From Paraburkholderia sp. Tr-20389 (GTDB lineage: Bacteria; Pseudomonadota; Gammaproteobacteria; Burkholderiales; Burkholderiaceae): a stretch of 64,000 nt of DNA. The stretch spans positions 124,001-188,000 of the forward strand of contig NZ_JAAGPD010000013.1 of assembly GCF_017104565.1 (NCBI RefSeq), read 5' to 3'. The notes under the pieces are model-generated. The model ran no database searches. It had not been told where the DNA came from and saw nothing but the letters and a program-made list of their open reading frames with translations. Both the position numbers and the translations under genes were made by a program. The stretch's first letter is position 1. Every line of letters begins with the position of its first letter. Positions 50,184 to 58,996 of this stretch are shown here, in pieces.

Positions 50184-51374
50184 TTAAAGAGCGATGAGTG
50201 GTCGAGTCTGCGCTACAAACCGTTCCAGTCGGACCAAAGCTTCGCTCAGTTCTGGAATCGACGCTGCGTACGAAAGTCGTACGTACTCTGTCGCATCTTT
50301 TTCGCCAAAATCATCGCCCGGTGTCAATGCGACGTGAGCTTCCTCAAGCACCCGCTTGCAGAACACCATTGCGCTCATGCCGGTATCCCGTACGCTGAAG
50401 TAGACATAGAAGGCACCATCGGGCGCGACGGGAACCGGAAGGCCGATGCGCTCCAGTCCGTGAACTACGAGTGATCGTCGGTCGTTGAGTTCGTTTCGAC
50501 GTGATTCGCAGATCGCGATGGTTTCTGGTTCGAAGGCGGCCAGCGCAGCATGTTGTGCGAGGCTCGACGGACAGATGAAATAGTTCTGTGCAAGACGCTC
50601 CATTATCGGTGTCATTTCGGACGGCACGATGCACCATCCGAGCCTCCAGCCCGTCATCCCGAAGTATTTGGAAAAGCTGTTGATGACGATTGCGTCTGGA
50701 TCAACGGAAAGGGCGGTCTGAGCAGGAGAGCCTGCGGAGGTCGGGAAGGTCAATCCAAGATAGATCTCGTCGACAATCCTCCATGCATTATTCGAACGTG
50801 CGTGCGCGCAGATCGCCGCAAGTTCATCAATCGGAATAGAGGTTCCGGTGGGATTGCTTGGCGTCGCGATCATCAGGCCACGTACGTCTCTGGACCAATG
50901 CTCTCTGACCAGATCCGCGTTGAGCTGAAAGCGCGTTTCTGCGCTCGTGGGCACGAGTTTGACCTCGGCTCCGAAGCTCGAAAGAAACTGGCGATTGCAC
51001 GGATAAGACGGGTCAGAGACGAGAACGTGATCCCCGGGATTGACCAGGGCCGCCGTGACCAGAAGTAGCGCCGCTGAGGCGCCAGCGGTGACCACGACTC
51101 GCGAGGGATCGAGATCCAGGCCATACGTTGTTTCGTAGTACCGGGCGATGGCTTGCCGGAGGGGGTACAGACCGAGTGCGGACGTATACGTCATCGGCGT
51201 AGTCGTCAGGACTTCCTGCATTGCCTGGACTACCGGCGCCGGGGCACCGAAATCGGGCTCACCGATGTTGAGTTTGATGACTCGATGACCTTGGGTTTCG
51301 AGGGCTGCGGCCCGGTTGCCGAATTCCATCGCAATGAAAGGGGAGATGGATAGTGCTCGCTCGGAAAATTTCAT
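50184..51374 (-). CDS. Class I/II pyridoxal-phosphate aminotransferase
   Basis: This is a 396-residue fold-type I aminotransferase with RVIKLNIGEPDFGAP, the cofactor region TAGASAALLLVTAAL, NPTGTSIP with the Asn-Pro pair, VDEIYLGL, and the Schiff-base Lys in INSFSKYFGMTGWRLGW. The C-terminal Arg that binds the substrate carboxylate is in YVRLSYAAS. It resembles aspartate or alanine aminotransferases and bacterial branched or aromatic ones. It is divergent from the AraC at 51675, which probably controls it. The 466-base gap before its end (49718-50183) holds no gene I can support. Confidence 0.93.
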   Translation of the reverse strand: MKFSERALSISPFIAMEFGNRAAALETQGHRVIKLNIGEPDFGAPAPVVQAMQEVLTTTPMTYTSALGLYPLRQAIARYYETTYGLDLDPSRVVVTAGASAALLLVTAALVNPGDHVLVSDPSYPCNRQFLSSFGAEVKLVPTSAETRFQLNADLVREHWSRDVRGLMIATPSNPTGTSIPIDELAAICAHARSNNAWRIVDEIYLGLTFPTSAGSPAQTALSVDPDAIVINSFSKYFGMTGWRLGWCIVPSEMTPIMERLAQNYFICPSSLAQHAALAAFEPETIAICESRRNELNDRRSLVVHGLERIGLPVPVAPDGAFYVYFSVRDTGMSAMVFCKRVLEEAHVALTPGDDFGEKDATEYVRLSYAASIPELSEALVRLERFVAQTRPLIAL

Positions 51375-51674
51375 GGTCAAGTTCTGGTGCCTGCTATCGC
51401 TGAGGCCGTGTGATATGAAAGCGGGTGATCCGGCGAGTCATTTCCGGACACTGGACGAGTTGGGCGCCGGACGGGATTCACGCGCCATTTACCCAAAGAA
51501 TCATGCTGCAGGCGGACGAGCCGCGGATCAACGTGAACCGGCGAAAAGGATATTTACGTAAAACGTAACAAAGATGCGATAAATACGTTCATAGTTCTGC
51601 TAGTCTTAGGCTCGTCTGTCACACGACGCCGCCGCTGATCGTGAATCCTTCAGGTGCGGCACTGCGCGTTCACC

Positions 51675-52484
51675 ATGAAAGATCACGTCCAGTACCAGCG
51701 AGTCGCCGAATTGCCTGGCCTGGTTCTGGGCTCAGCGCGATTCGAAAAATTCAGTTTCGACCGCCACTTCCACATCGACTATCACATCGGCCTTGTCACC
51801 GACGGCGTGCAGCGTCAAACCTTCAGCGGGAAGTCCGTCCTGCTTGGCCCCGGCTGCATATCCCTTATGCCTCCCGGCGAGATCCACGACGGAATCAACG
51901 AGGGAGACGCGGCATACACACTCAGAACCTTCAGGCTCTCCCACGATCTGCTTGCTCGCATCACGGAAGAGATCGCGGGGAAGCGCGGTGACTTCGAACT
52001 GGGCGGGACGATGCTCGAAGATCCTATGCTGGCTGCGCAGCTTTTGCGTCTGCATGATGCGATGGGGTCTCGTGACGACTCACTGGCCATGGCGGTCCAG
52101 TCGCAGTGGCTGACTCTGCTCGAGCTCTTGCTTTCCCGATCGAGAGGAGTGGCACCGAGCGAGGAGACGGGCGCGCTCTCACCGATGCAGTGGCATCGCG
52201 TCAGGGATTACTGCTTCGCGCACCTGGGTGAAAAGATCTCGCTCGACGAACTGGCTGCGGTGTGCGGGCTGGGACGGTTTCATTTCCTCAGGCAGTTCAA
52301 GCAGACCATCGGCATGACACCGCATGCGTGGCTCGTGCGGCTTCGTCTGGAGCAGGCATGCTCGTTACTGGCACGCAGCGCGGGAACAATCGCCGACGTC
52401 GCACAAGGCCTTGGGTTTTACGATCAAAGTCACTTCAATCGGGCGTTCCGGCAGGCGTTTGGCGTAGCCCCGTCAAACTACTGA
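51675..52484 (+). CDS. AraC-family transcriptional regulator with cupin domain
   Basis: This is a 269-residue regulator. The N-terminal AraC-type cupin (FEKFSFDRHFHIDYHIGLVTDGVQRQTFSGKSVLLGPGCISLMPPGEIHDG, abbreviated to its ends) binds the effector. The C-terminal pair of HTH motifs is ISLDELAAVCGLGRFHFLRQF and GTIADVAQGLGFYDQSHFNRAFRQAFGV. An ATG at 51675 is preferred over a GTG seven codons earlier. The intergenic region to the aminotransferase has a cluster of ACGTAA half-sites (51553-51589). Confidence 0.9.
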   Translation: MKDHVQYQRVAELPGLVLGSARFEKFSFDRHFHIDYHIGLVTDGVQRQTFSGKSVLLGPGCISLMPPGEIHDGINEGDAAYTLRTFRLSHDLLARITEEIAGKRGDFELGGTMLEDPMLAAQLLRLHDAMGSRDDSLAMAVQSQWLTLLELLLSRSRGVAPSEETGALSPMQWHRVRDYCFAHLGEKISLDELAAVCGLGRFHFLRQFKQTIGMTPHAWLVRLRLEQACSLLARSAGTIADVAQGLGFYDQSHFNRAFRQAFGVAPSNY

Positions 52485-53060
52485 CGGGCGAACGGCCAGA
52501 GCGTCGTCGCGACAGCTCCGAAATCTTCTCGCTCCCAGCCGCGAAGCACGCGCAAATTCTTGGCGCGATGGAAACGAGCGCCTGTCCTTCTCGGGGCAGC
52601 ACAGCCCGGAAGCCAACCTTGCCGACATTGCCGCCACATCGGGTGATGGGGCACCGAAGCAGAATGTCGCCGAGTCAATTTTTTACAATCCGCGGCCGAA
52701 CGATCCCGGTACGCTGTCAGAACCTATCGAGCGGGCCGCCTCGCGGAGGAGACAGATGCGAATCGCGGTCAATCGTTTGCCGTCGAGAGTCGATGGAATC
52801 GTGAGCGAGCTTGTTGCACCCGCTGGCAACCAATCCTGTGTGGAGCTTTTCGGTCGTCGTGTGGCTTGCAGATCTGGCGATGCCCACGATCTGTTCAAAC
52901 CCCTCTGCCTCGCAACGAAGATTTCAATTATCGCCAGGACGATCAAAGCAGATTGCCAATAGGGGTGACTTCATCTTGCGACGGCGAAAAGGTGCGGGCG
53001 AAATAGCGTGCAATGCACCGCGCGCAAGTAACAGTGATTTACTGAGAAAGGGCATTTGAA

Positions 53061-53693
53061 ATGACACAGCGTCACTACCTAACCAGCGACGACCTCAGCA
53101 TGAGCGGTCAGGTCTTAAGCTGCACCAGAACCGACGACGGACAATACGAAGTCGTCCTCGCTGCAACCCTGTTTCATCCACAGGGCGGTGGCCAGCCTTC
53201 GGACCCGGGAACGATCGGTGATGCAAATGTCCTTCGTGTAAGTCAGGTCGACGATCAGGTCGTCCATATGTGCGATCGCGAGGTGCCAGTGGGCGACGCA
53301 CGCATTGAAGTTTCATCTGCCGCGCGTTCCCTGCACGCAAGACTTCATTCCGCAGGGCACCTCATTGGCTTTTGCGGAGAGCAGTTCGGGTGGCGGGCGG
53401 TCAAGGGGCATCACTGGCCGGGCGAAGCGCGCGTCGTCTTCGAACCCGATGGGGACCCGAGGGAAATGACCGGGGACATTATCGAGCAGCAGGTAAACGG
53501 CCATGTTGATGCAGGTCTCAGTCGTGCCGTACTGCTGGATGGAGACAAGCGCACTGTCGGATTCGGGTCGCTTCCAGCGTACAGCTGTGGTGGCACCCAC
53601 GTAGCGTCGACGGCAGATATCGGCAAAATCAAAATTTCAAAAGTGAAGGAAAAGAAGGGTCAGGTGTGGGTCTACTACGACCTGGAGCAATGA
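53061..53693 (+). CDS. AlaX-type alanyl-tRNA trans-editing protein
   Basis: This 210-residue protein is related to the editing domain of alanyl-tRNA synthetase. The zinc site is formed by HSAGHL (residues about 96-101, HxxxH) and the downstream CGGTHV (Cys and His). FHPQGGGQPSD is the N-terminal AlaX signature. It deacylates Ser-tRNA(Ala) or Gly-tRNA(Ala) in the cytoplasm. Here it stands between an AraC-aminotransferase pair and an amino-acid permease, so it may protect translation from an amino acid taken up or produced by this locus. The 576-base gap before it contains only a weak 68-codon ORF (52756-52962) with no recognised family. Confidence 0.92.
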   Translation: MTQRHYLTSDDLSMSGQVLSCTRTDDGQYEVVLAATLFHPQGGGQPSDPGTIGDANVLRVSQVDDQVVHMCDREVPVGDARIEVSSAARSLHARLHSAGHLIGFCGEQFGWRAVKGHHWPGEARVVFEPDGDPREMTGDIIEQQVNGHVDAGLSRAVLLDGDKRTVGFGSLPAYSCGGTHVASTADIGKIKISKVKEKKGQVWVYYDLEQ

Positions 53694-53720
53694 CCGAGTA
53701 CCGAAGCCGGATACGTTGAC

Positions 53721-53745
53721 ATTCCGCGGCTTGAGGCCGCGGGAT
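53721..53745. repeat. GC hairpin resembling an IS200/IS605 end
   Basis: CCGCGGC (53724-53730) and GCCGCGG (53736-53742) pair around TTGAG, set between ATT and GAT-TCAA flanks, 30 bases after the AlaX stop. It could be the alaX terminator, although there is no T run, or a leftover subterminal hairpin of an IS200/IS605 element. No tnpA or tnpB remains. Confidence 0.35.
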
Positions 53746-53953
53746 TCAAATACACGAAGAGGGCAATCAGATTTAATTCAGTAGGGCGAATAAAGCACGC
53801 ACGATTGAGCAGGGCCGTGCGTTTAGCAGCGGGCTGTTTCGTTCTGGACGTTGGCGACGAATTGCCAACGATGGAGATCCAGGCAGAAGCGCAAACAGTG
53901 ACGCGGTAGGCGTCGGCCGATTCGAGACACAAAACTAGAGACGGAGACAGAGA

Positions 53954-55393
53954 ATGAGTCTTTTCAGGACGAAGAGCATCGATGCGATGATCGCCTCGAG
54001 TCAAAAACCCAACGGCTTGAAAAAGGTGCTCGGGCCGCTCGATCTCATCTTGATGGGAATTGGCGCAATCATCGGCACAGGAATCTTTGTTATCACAGGA
54101 ACGGGTGCAGTAACGGCGGGGCCAGCACTGATACTTTCGTTTGTCGTTGCGGCTGTGGCGTGCGGTTTTGCGGCGCTCTGTTACGCAGAGTTTTCGTCGA
54201 CGGTCCCTGTCGCAGGCTCAATCTATGCCTACAGTTACGCCACACTGGGAGAGTTCGTCGCCTGGATGATTGGATGGGATCTCATGCTTGAGTACGGGCT
54301 CGCGACTTCGGCGGTCTCGGCAGGCTGGTCCGGGTATTTCCAGTCGCTCATGGCGGGATTCGGTCTTCACCTTCCGGTCGCGCTATCGGCGGCCCCTGGC
54401 GCTGTTCCTGGTGCAGTGACGTACTGCAATCTGCCGGCGCTAGTTATCATGCTCGCGATTACGGCAATGCTCTCGATTGGTGTTCGGGAGACGAAACGGA
54501 TCAACAATCTGATGGTGGCGATCAAGGTGACAGTCGTCGTACTATTCATTGTCGTGGGAATGCGTCATGTCCAGCCGGCGAACTGGCATCCGTTCGCTCC
54601 ATTTGGCTACGGTGGTGTGCTGAGCGCTGCGTCGCTGGTCTTTTTCGCATTCATCGGGTTCGACGCTGTGTCGTCAGCTGCAGAAGAGGTGAAGCGTCCG
54701 GGGCGCGATCTCCCCATTGGAATCATTGGCTCACTTGCTTGCTGCACGATCCTTTATATTGCCGTGTCGGCCATCATGACTGGCATCGTGCCGTACCAGC
54801 AGTTTCTTGGCATTGATCATCCTGTCTCGCTGGCATTGCAGTACGCAAAAGAACACTGGTTCGCGGGATTTGTTGATCTGGGCGCTATCCTCGGGATGAC
54901 CACCGTCATTCTGGTGATGTGCTACGGGCAGACGCGTATCGTCTTTGCGATGTCGAGAGACGGTCTGTTGCCGCGGAAATTTTCGACGATCCATCCGAAA
55001 TTCGGCACACCTTTCCTCACCACCTGGTCTGTCGGCATCCTGTTTTCGATTATCGGCGCTGTCGTTCCGCTCAGCGTGCTTGCGGAACTGGTCAACATTG
55101 GCACGCTCGCAGCGTTTTGCCTTGTCGCGGTCGCCGTGATAGTTCTGCGAAAAAAGCGACCGGACCTGCCCAGAGCATTTCATTGCCCTGGCGTACCTGC
55201 TGTTCCGTCGCTCGCAATCGCGTTTTGTCTTGTCTTGATGGCCTATCTGAAGCCCATCACCTGGATCGCGTTCGGAGTGTGGCTGGCCTTGGGTGCTTTT
55301 GTTTACTTCGCATATGCGCGGCACAAGTCAGTCTTGCAGACCGAGGCGACCGAGCAGGGTTATGAAGTCGGCGAACGTGCCTGGAAGAACTGA
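53954..55393 (+). CDS. APC amino acid permease, CAT/YfnA-like
   Basis: This is a 479-residue permease of the cationic amino acid transporter-like subgroup with GPLDLILMGIGAIIGTGIFVITGTGAVTAGPA, AGSIYAYSYATLGEFVAWMIGWDLMLEYGLA, FFAFIGFDAVSSAAEEVKRP and FAMSRDGLLPRKFSTIHPKFGTP (each a diagnostic helix). The C-terminus has about 14 helices' worth of hydrophobic stretches. A GGAGACAGAGA site precedes the ATG. It probably imports an amino acid for the aminotransferase, dehydratase and indolepyruvate oxidoreductase encoded around it. Confidence 0.94.
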   Translation: MSLFRTKSIDAMIASSQKPNGLKKVLGPLDLILMGIGAIIGTGIFVITGTGAVTAGPALILSFVVAAVACGFAALCYAEFSSTVPVAGSIYAYSYATLGEFVAWMIGWDLMLEYGLATSAVSAGWSGYFQSLMAGFGLHLPVALSAAPGAVPGAVTYCNLPALVIMLAITAMLSIGVRETKRINNLMVAIKVTVVVLFIVVGMRHVQPANWHPFAPFGYGGVLSAASLVFFAFIGFDAVSSAAEEVKRPGRDLPIGIIGSLACCTILYIAVSAIMTGIVPYQQFLGIDHPVSLALQYAKEHWFAGFVDLGAILGMTTVILVMCYGQTRIVFAMSRDGLLPRKFSTIHPKFGTPFLTTWSVGILFSIIGAVVPLSVLAELVNIGTLAAFCLVAVAVIVLRKKRPDLPRAFHCPGVPAVPSLAIAFCLVLMAYLKPITWIAFGVWLALGAFVYFAYARHKSVLQTEATEQGYEVGERAWKN

Positions 55394-55482
55394 CGGTATT
55401 GGTTTTCGAAAGCCACCTCCTTGAAGCGGTGAATTTTCGACGGCCGGTACGTTGCTAAACGGTGTCAATGGCCAGCAGATCC

Positions 55483-56433
55483 TCATCGCGTTTTCCGAGA
55501 GAAATACGCTGCGTCCGCTTTAAGTTGCGGCGTGATTCGTTGCTCTACCCATTCGAGCCACGCTCGCGTTTTCGCGTTAAGGAAGTGACGTGATGGCAGC
55601 AATGCGTAGATGCCAATGTCAGGTGAGCGCCACGTGGGCAGGACGCGTTTCAGGCGTCCTGCACGAACAGCATCGATCACGGTAAAGAGTGGCAGTAGGG
55701 TAATGCCCGCACCTCGCAAAGTGACATCGAGCACCATGTCGGGCGTATCTGCAATCAGTTTTCCGCGCGGGTTAAGTTGCTGTGTGATGCCGTTCCCATC
55801 CGTCAGATTCCACTCTGGACGGATGGAGGGGTTGACCAGTCGCAGAGACGTATGCTGGTTCAGATCGTCGGGTGTCTGTGGCTCGCCATGACGGTTGATG
55901 TAGTCGGGTGAAGCGCAGAGTATCGAAAATGTCGTACCCAGCCGACGCGCCACAATCCCTGAGTCGGCTAACGATTCGGCAAGGTAGAGGCTGACATCGA
56001 CACCGCGGGCGAGGAGGTCCGGCACATACTGCGATGTGCTGTATTCGACGCTCAGCTGCGGGTAGCTTGCGCAGAAATCCGCCATCAGCGGAGCAACGTA
56101 GTGCTGTCCGAAGTTGACCATGCACTGCACCCGCAGACGTCCCTGCGGCGACATGTTCGTGCCCGACGCGTTGGCCTCCGCCTCTTCGACCAGCGCAAGG
56201 ACGTCGCGGCAGCGTTCAGCGTAGTCGGCGCCGACGTCTGTGAGCACACGCTGACGAGTCGAACGTTGAAGGAGTTTGGCGCCAAGCCGGTTCTCGAGCT
56301 CAGTGACGAGGCGAGAGATTTGCGCGGTAGTCAAGTCCATTTGCTCGGCCGCGGCGGTAAAGCTGCCGCTGTCGATGACCCGCAGAAATGCGCGCATTGC
56401 GTGCAGAAGACCGCCGTCAAGAGCTTTACGCAT
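55483..56433 (-). CDS. LysR-family transcriptional regulator
   Basis: This is a 316-residue LTTR of the CrgA/AaeR type with FLRVIDSGSFTAAAEQMDLTTAQISRLVTELENRLGAKLLQRSTRQ, then GRLRVQCMVNFGQHYVAPLMADF. The 17-bp palindromic site ACGTAAATATCATTTAC lies two bases before its start codon. This implies autoregulation, and the same site recurs before the indolepyruvate oxidoreductase. It is divergent from the EamA-dehydratase operon, which it probably controls. Confidence 0.93.
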   Translation of the reverse strand: MRKALDGGLLHAMRAFLRVIDSGSFTAAAEQMDLTTAQISRLVTELENRLGAKLLQRSTRQRVLTDVGADYAERCRDVLALVEEAEANASGTNMSPQGRLRVQCMVNFGQHYVAPLMADFCASYPQLSVEYSTSQYVPDLLARGVDVSLYLAESLADSGIVARRLGTTFSILCASPDYINRHGEPQTPDDLNQHTSLRLVNPSIRPEWNLTDGNGITQQLNPRGKLIADTPDMVLDVTLRGAGITLLPLFTVIDAVRAGRLKRVLPTWRSPDIGIYALLPSRHFLNAKTRAWLEWVEQRITPQLKADAAYFSRKTR

Positions 56434-56434
56434 A

Positions 56435-56469
56435 ACGTAAATATCATTTACATTGAGCCTTATTGTTGC
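56435..56469. promoter_or_regulatory. LysR operator block, copy 1 (EamA operon)
   Basis: ACGTAAATATCATTTAC (56435-56451) contains a perfect GTAAAT-ATC-ATTTAC palindrome and a T-N11-A box. Ten bases on comes ATTGTTGC. The same sequence with the same spacing is at 59726-59760. A further palindrome, TTCACAATGTGAA, lies at 56484-56496. Confidence 0.7.
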
Positions 56470-56517
56470 ATGAAACCGCTGTATTCACAATGTGAAGCCT
56501 GTTCATGGAGGTTTCAC

Positions 56518-57492
56518 ATGCCCGGCGACCGCGACTGCACTACGATCACACGACCTCTGCAAGCTTGCGGACCGTGGGTGATACTGGCATTGCCTCCGCT
56601 GCTATGGGCTGGCAACTTCGTGGTCGGGCGGGCGCTTCGGACAGATGTGCCGCCGATGACGCTCGCGTTCGTTCGCCATCTGATTGCGTTGATCTGTCTG
56701 TCACCTTTTGCGTGGCGGGCGATCCGTCGGGACGCCCAACGCTACTGGCATCTGCGGTGGCTACTGGTGAGAACTGCGCTCACCGGGCTGGCGGGTTTCA
56801 ATCTGCTTGTGTATGCCGGTCTCCATTCGACGACTGCCTCCAACGCGCTGCTGCTGAATTCGATCATTCCCGTGCTGATCGTGCTGTTCGGAGGGCTGGT
56901 TTACAGACAGCGCTTCACCGGAAATCAGGTGGTCGGAATGGCACTTTCCTGCGCAGGCGTGCTCATCATCATCCTGCACGGGGAAGCGAGCCGACTCATC
57001 GCCTTGCAGTTTTCAGCGGGTGACGGGATCGTATTCCTCGGTATGGTGTGCTTCGCACTGTATTCCCTCTGGCTCAGAGCTTTACCTGATGATCTCAATC
57101 CGGCAGGCCTGCTTGGTGCGCAGCTGTTGATTGCAGTGCTCTTTCTGTGCCCTTGCTTCATCTGGGAGTACTGCACAGGTCATCGAGCAGTGTGGACACA
57201 ATCGTCCGTGCTGGGAATAGCCTACGTCGCGCTCGTTGCGTCGTTACTGGCAACTTTCCTTTACATGGCGGGCGTTACCAGGGTGGGGCCTTCGCGCGCT
57301 GGACTTTTTATCCACCTCATTCCGGTCTACGGAGCATTGCTGTCCAGTCTGTTGCTCGGCGAGACCATTCACATTTATCACGTCGTCGGTCTGACCGTGA
57401 TATTGGCGGGGCTTGTCTGCTCCAATCTCGAGTCTGCCCGCGGAGCGAGGATGAACCCGGGGGCGTATCGGGAAGCAAAAGCGGAAGGCTGA
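56518..57492 (+). CDS. EamA/DMT-family transporter (amino acid or metabolite exporter)
   Basis: This is a 324-residue protein with ten predicted helices in two EamA repeats: LPPLLWAGNFVVGRALRTDVPPMTLAFVR at the first, and AGLFIHLIPVYGALLSSLLLGETIHIYHVVGLTVILAGL near the end (both shortened here). The frame is open for another 139 codons upstream, but that stretch overlaps lysR. GGAGG lies six bases before the chosen ATG. It probably exports excess amino acid or a toxic intermediate. It is the first gene of an operon with the PLP-dependent dehydratase. Confidence 0.9.
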   Translation: MPGDRDCTTITRPLQACGPWVILALPPLLWAGNFVVGRALRTDVPPMTLAFVRHLIALICLSPFAWRAIRRDAQRYWHLRWLLVRTALTGLAGFNLLVYAGLHSTTASNALLLNSIIPVLIVLFGGLVYRQRFTGNQVVGMALSCAGVLIIILHGEASRLIALQFSAGDGIVFLGMVCFALYSLWLRALPDDLNPAGLLGAQLLIAVLFLCPCFIWEYCTGHRAVWTQSSVLGIAYVALVASLLATFLYMAGVTRVGPSRAGLFIHLIPVYGALLSSLLLGETIHIYHVVGLTVILAGLVCSNLESARGARMNPGAYREAKAEG

Positions 57493-57553
57493 AGTCACGC
57501 CTGTCACATCGTTTTTTACTGTCAATTTGCCATTTTTGCAGAAGAGGTCTTAC

Positions 57554-58501
57554 ATGCCGCTCCACATCGAATCGCCACTGTTGCAGTCCCGTCCGCTGAG
57601 CATCCTGAGTGGCAAGTCTGTCTGGCTGAAGTTCGACGCGCTGCAACCGTCTGGTTCGTTCAAACTCCGTGGGATCGGCGCCGTTTGCGAAGAATACGCC
57701 CGGCAGGGGAAAACTCGATTCATTTCGTCGTCCGGTGGGAATGCCGGGATTGCTGTCGCCTACGCAGGGCGCCAGCTTTCGATCCCCGTTACCGTCGTCG
57801 TTCCCGAGACCACGACCCTGAGGGCCAAGACGCTGATTGAACAGGAGGGCGCGTCGGTGATCGTTCATGGCGCGTCCTGGATGGAGGCAAACGCTCTCGC
57901 GCAGTCCATGCTCGACGCCTCGTCGGCATTTGTACATCCGTTTGACAATCCGACCATGTGGTCTGGACACGCGACCATGATCGACGAGGTAGCCCGCGCT
58001 AACGTACCGTTCGATTCGGTCCTTGTGTCAGTCGGAGGAGGCGGGTTGCTCTCCGGCGTAATTGAAGGGCTTCAACGCAACGGGCTTGGTCATGTGCCCG
58101 TTGTCGCCATCGAAACGGACGGAGCCGACTCACTTGCGAGATCTGTCGCGGCGGGCACTCAGATCGAGCTCGAAGCAATCACCAGTGTCGCCACGTCGCT
58201 TGGTGCAAAGAAGGTATGCGCCAATGCGTTCGAAGTAACCCGGTCACATGACGTGCGGTGCCACGTTGTGAGCGACCTTGAGGCGCTGGAGGCTTGCGAA
58301 AGTTTTCTACATGACCATCGGGTGCTGGTCGAGCCGGCTTGCGGAGCGACGCTGGCTGCCGTCTATGGACGGAACCAGAGCATGATCGCTGAATTCAAGG
58401 CACCGCTCGCCATTGTGTGCGGCGGAGCGACTGCGACCCTCGAGCAGATTCAGGAATGGCGAGCAAAGGCTGCTGCTGCGCAATCAGAAAGGGCACACTG
58501 A
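57554..58501 (+). CDS. PLP-dependent serine/threonine dehydratase-like enzyme
   Basis: This is a 315-residue fold-type II enzyme with LHIESPLLQSRPLS, the Schiff-base Lys in QPSGSFKLRG, SSSGGNAGIAVAYAG for phosphate binding, VSVGGGGLLSGVIEGL, and CGGATATLEQ near the end. The short length without an ACT domain matches catabolic L-serine dehydratases of the mammalian SDS type. It would release pyruvate or 2-oxobutyrate and ammonia. I chose ATG 57554 with GAAGAGG upstream. It follows the EamA gene by 61 bases and is followed by a strong terminator. Confidence 0.93.
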   Translation: MPLHIESPLLQSRPLSILSGKSVWLKFDALQPSGSFKLRGIGAVCEEYARQGKTRFISSSGGNAGIAVAYAGRQLSIPVTVVVPETTTLRAKTLIEQEGASVIVHGASWMEANALAQSMLDASSAFVHPFDNPTMWSGHATMIDEVARANVPFDSVLVSVGGGGLLSGVIEGLQRNGLGHVPVVAIETDGADSLARSVAAGTQIELEAITSVATSLGAKKVCANAFEVTRSHDVRCHVVSDLEALEACESFLHDHRVLVEPACGATLAAVYGRNQSMIAEFKAPLAIVCGGATATLEQIQEWRAKAAAAQSERAH

Positions 58502-58584
58502 GCGTGCCCGAGAAAAAAGGCGCCCGCAGACGTGAGGCGCTTGCAAAATGCGTCTTCAGTCTGCGCTTCATTCATCTATTGGAT

Positions 58585-58612
58585 GCCCCGGACGGTCACC
58601 CGGGGCGTTTTG
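58585..58612 (+). terminator. Rho-independent terminator of the EamA-dehydratase operon
   Basis: GCCCCGG (58585-58591) and CCGGGGC (58600-58606) form a perfect 7-bp stem with an 8-base loop, followed by GTTTTG. Confidence 0.8.
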
Positions 58613-58747
58613 ATATCTGACAGGCCAAAACCCTGGTTCCGAACAGGACTGGTACCAGGGCCGCCCCGGAAACCCGGCAACATGGGACGGCAAAAGCGCA
58701 TGTGTCAAGGATGCCCACGTAGTACGCTTTGTGCCGCGCCTTACCCA

Positions 58748-58996
58748 CTACTGACGAGCTCCAGTCTTTGCAGGCAAGCCGTCGGCCGGTCGCCAGTGCT
58801 CAGTGACGGTTTTGTCTGTTATGCGTACGGTTGCAAGCAGGGGCGCATAACCACGCAGTTTAATTTCGCTGACTGCGAGCACCTCCGAACGGTAAATCTC
58901 CTCGATGACTTTGCTACCGTCCTCGAACTCGACGGTATACCCATCAATTGGGCCCCATTGGCCCTTCGGTACGGGTTCCACATAGACGTACAACAT
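58748..58996 (-). CDS. Small conserved-looking hypothetical protein
   Basis: This 82-residue ORF starts at ATG 58996 with GGAG upstream (CTGGAGATTCAT). The sequence LYVYVEPVPKGQWGPIDGYTVEFEDGSKVIEEIY suggests a small beta-rich cytoplasmic protein. No motif or signal is visible, and I cannot assign a function. It lies alone between the terminator at 58585 and an apparently empty stretch. Confidence 0.6.
   Translation of the reverse strand: MLYVYVEPVPKGQWGPIDGYTVEFEDGSKVIEEIYRSEVLAVSEIKLRGYAPLLATVRITDKTVTEHWRPADGLPAKTGARQ

Noticed and set aside
50058-50474. 138-codon plus-strand ORF at the end of the aminotransferase
   Set aside because: Mostly antisense to the conserved C-terminus of the aminotransferase; no ribosome site.
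52756-52962. 68-codon ORF between AraC and AlaX genes
   Set aside because: AGGAGACAG precedes it, but the product has no motif and the ORF is short. Kept as a remark in the AlaX entry rather than a gene.
58495-58520. GGGCAC...GTGCCC hairpin at the dehydratase stop codon
   Set aside because: It is followed by A-rich sequence on the plus strand. The better terminator is the stem at 58585-58606.
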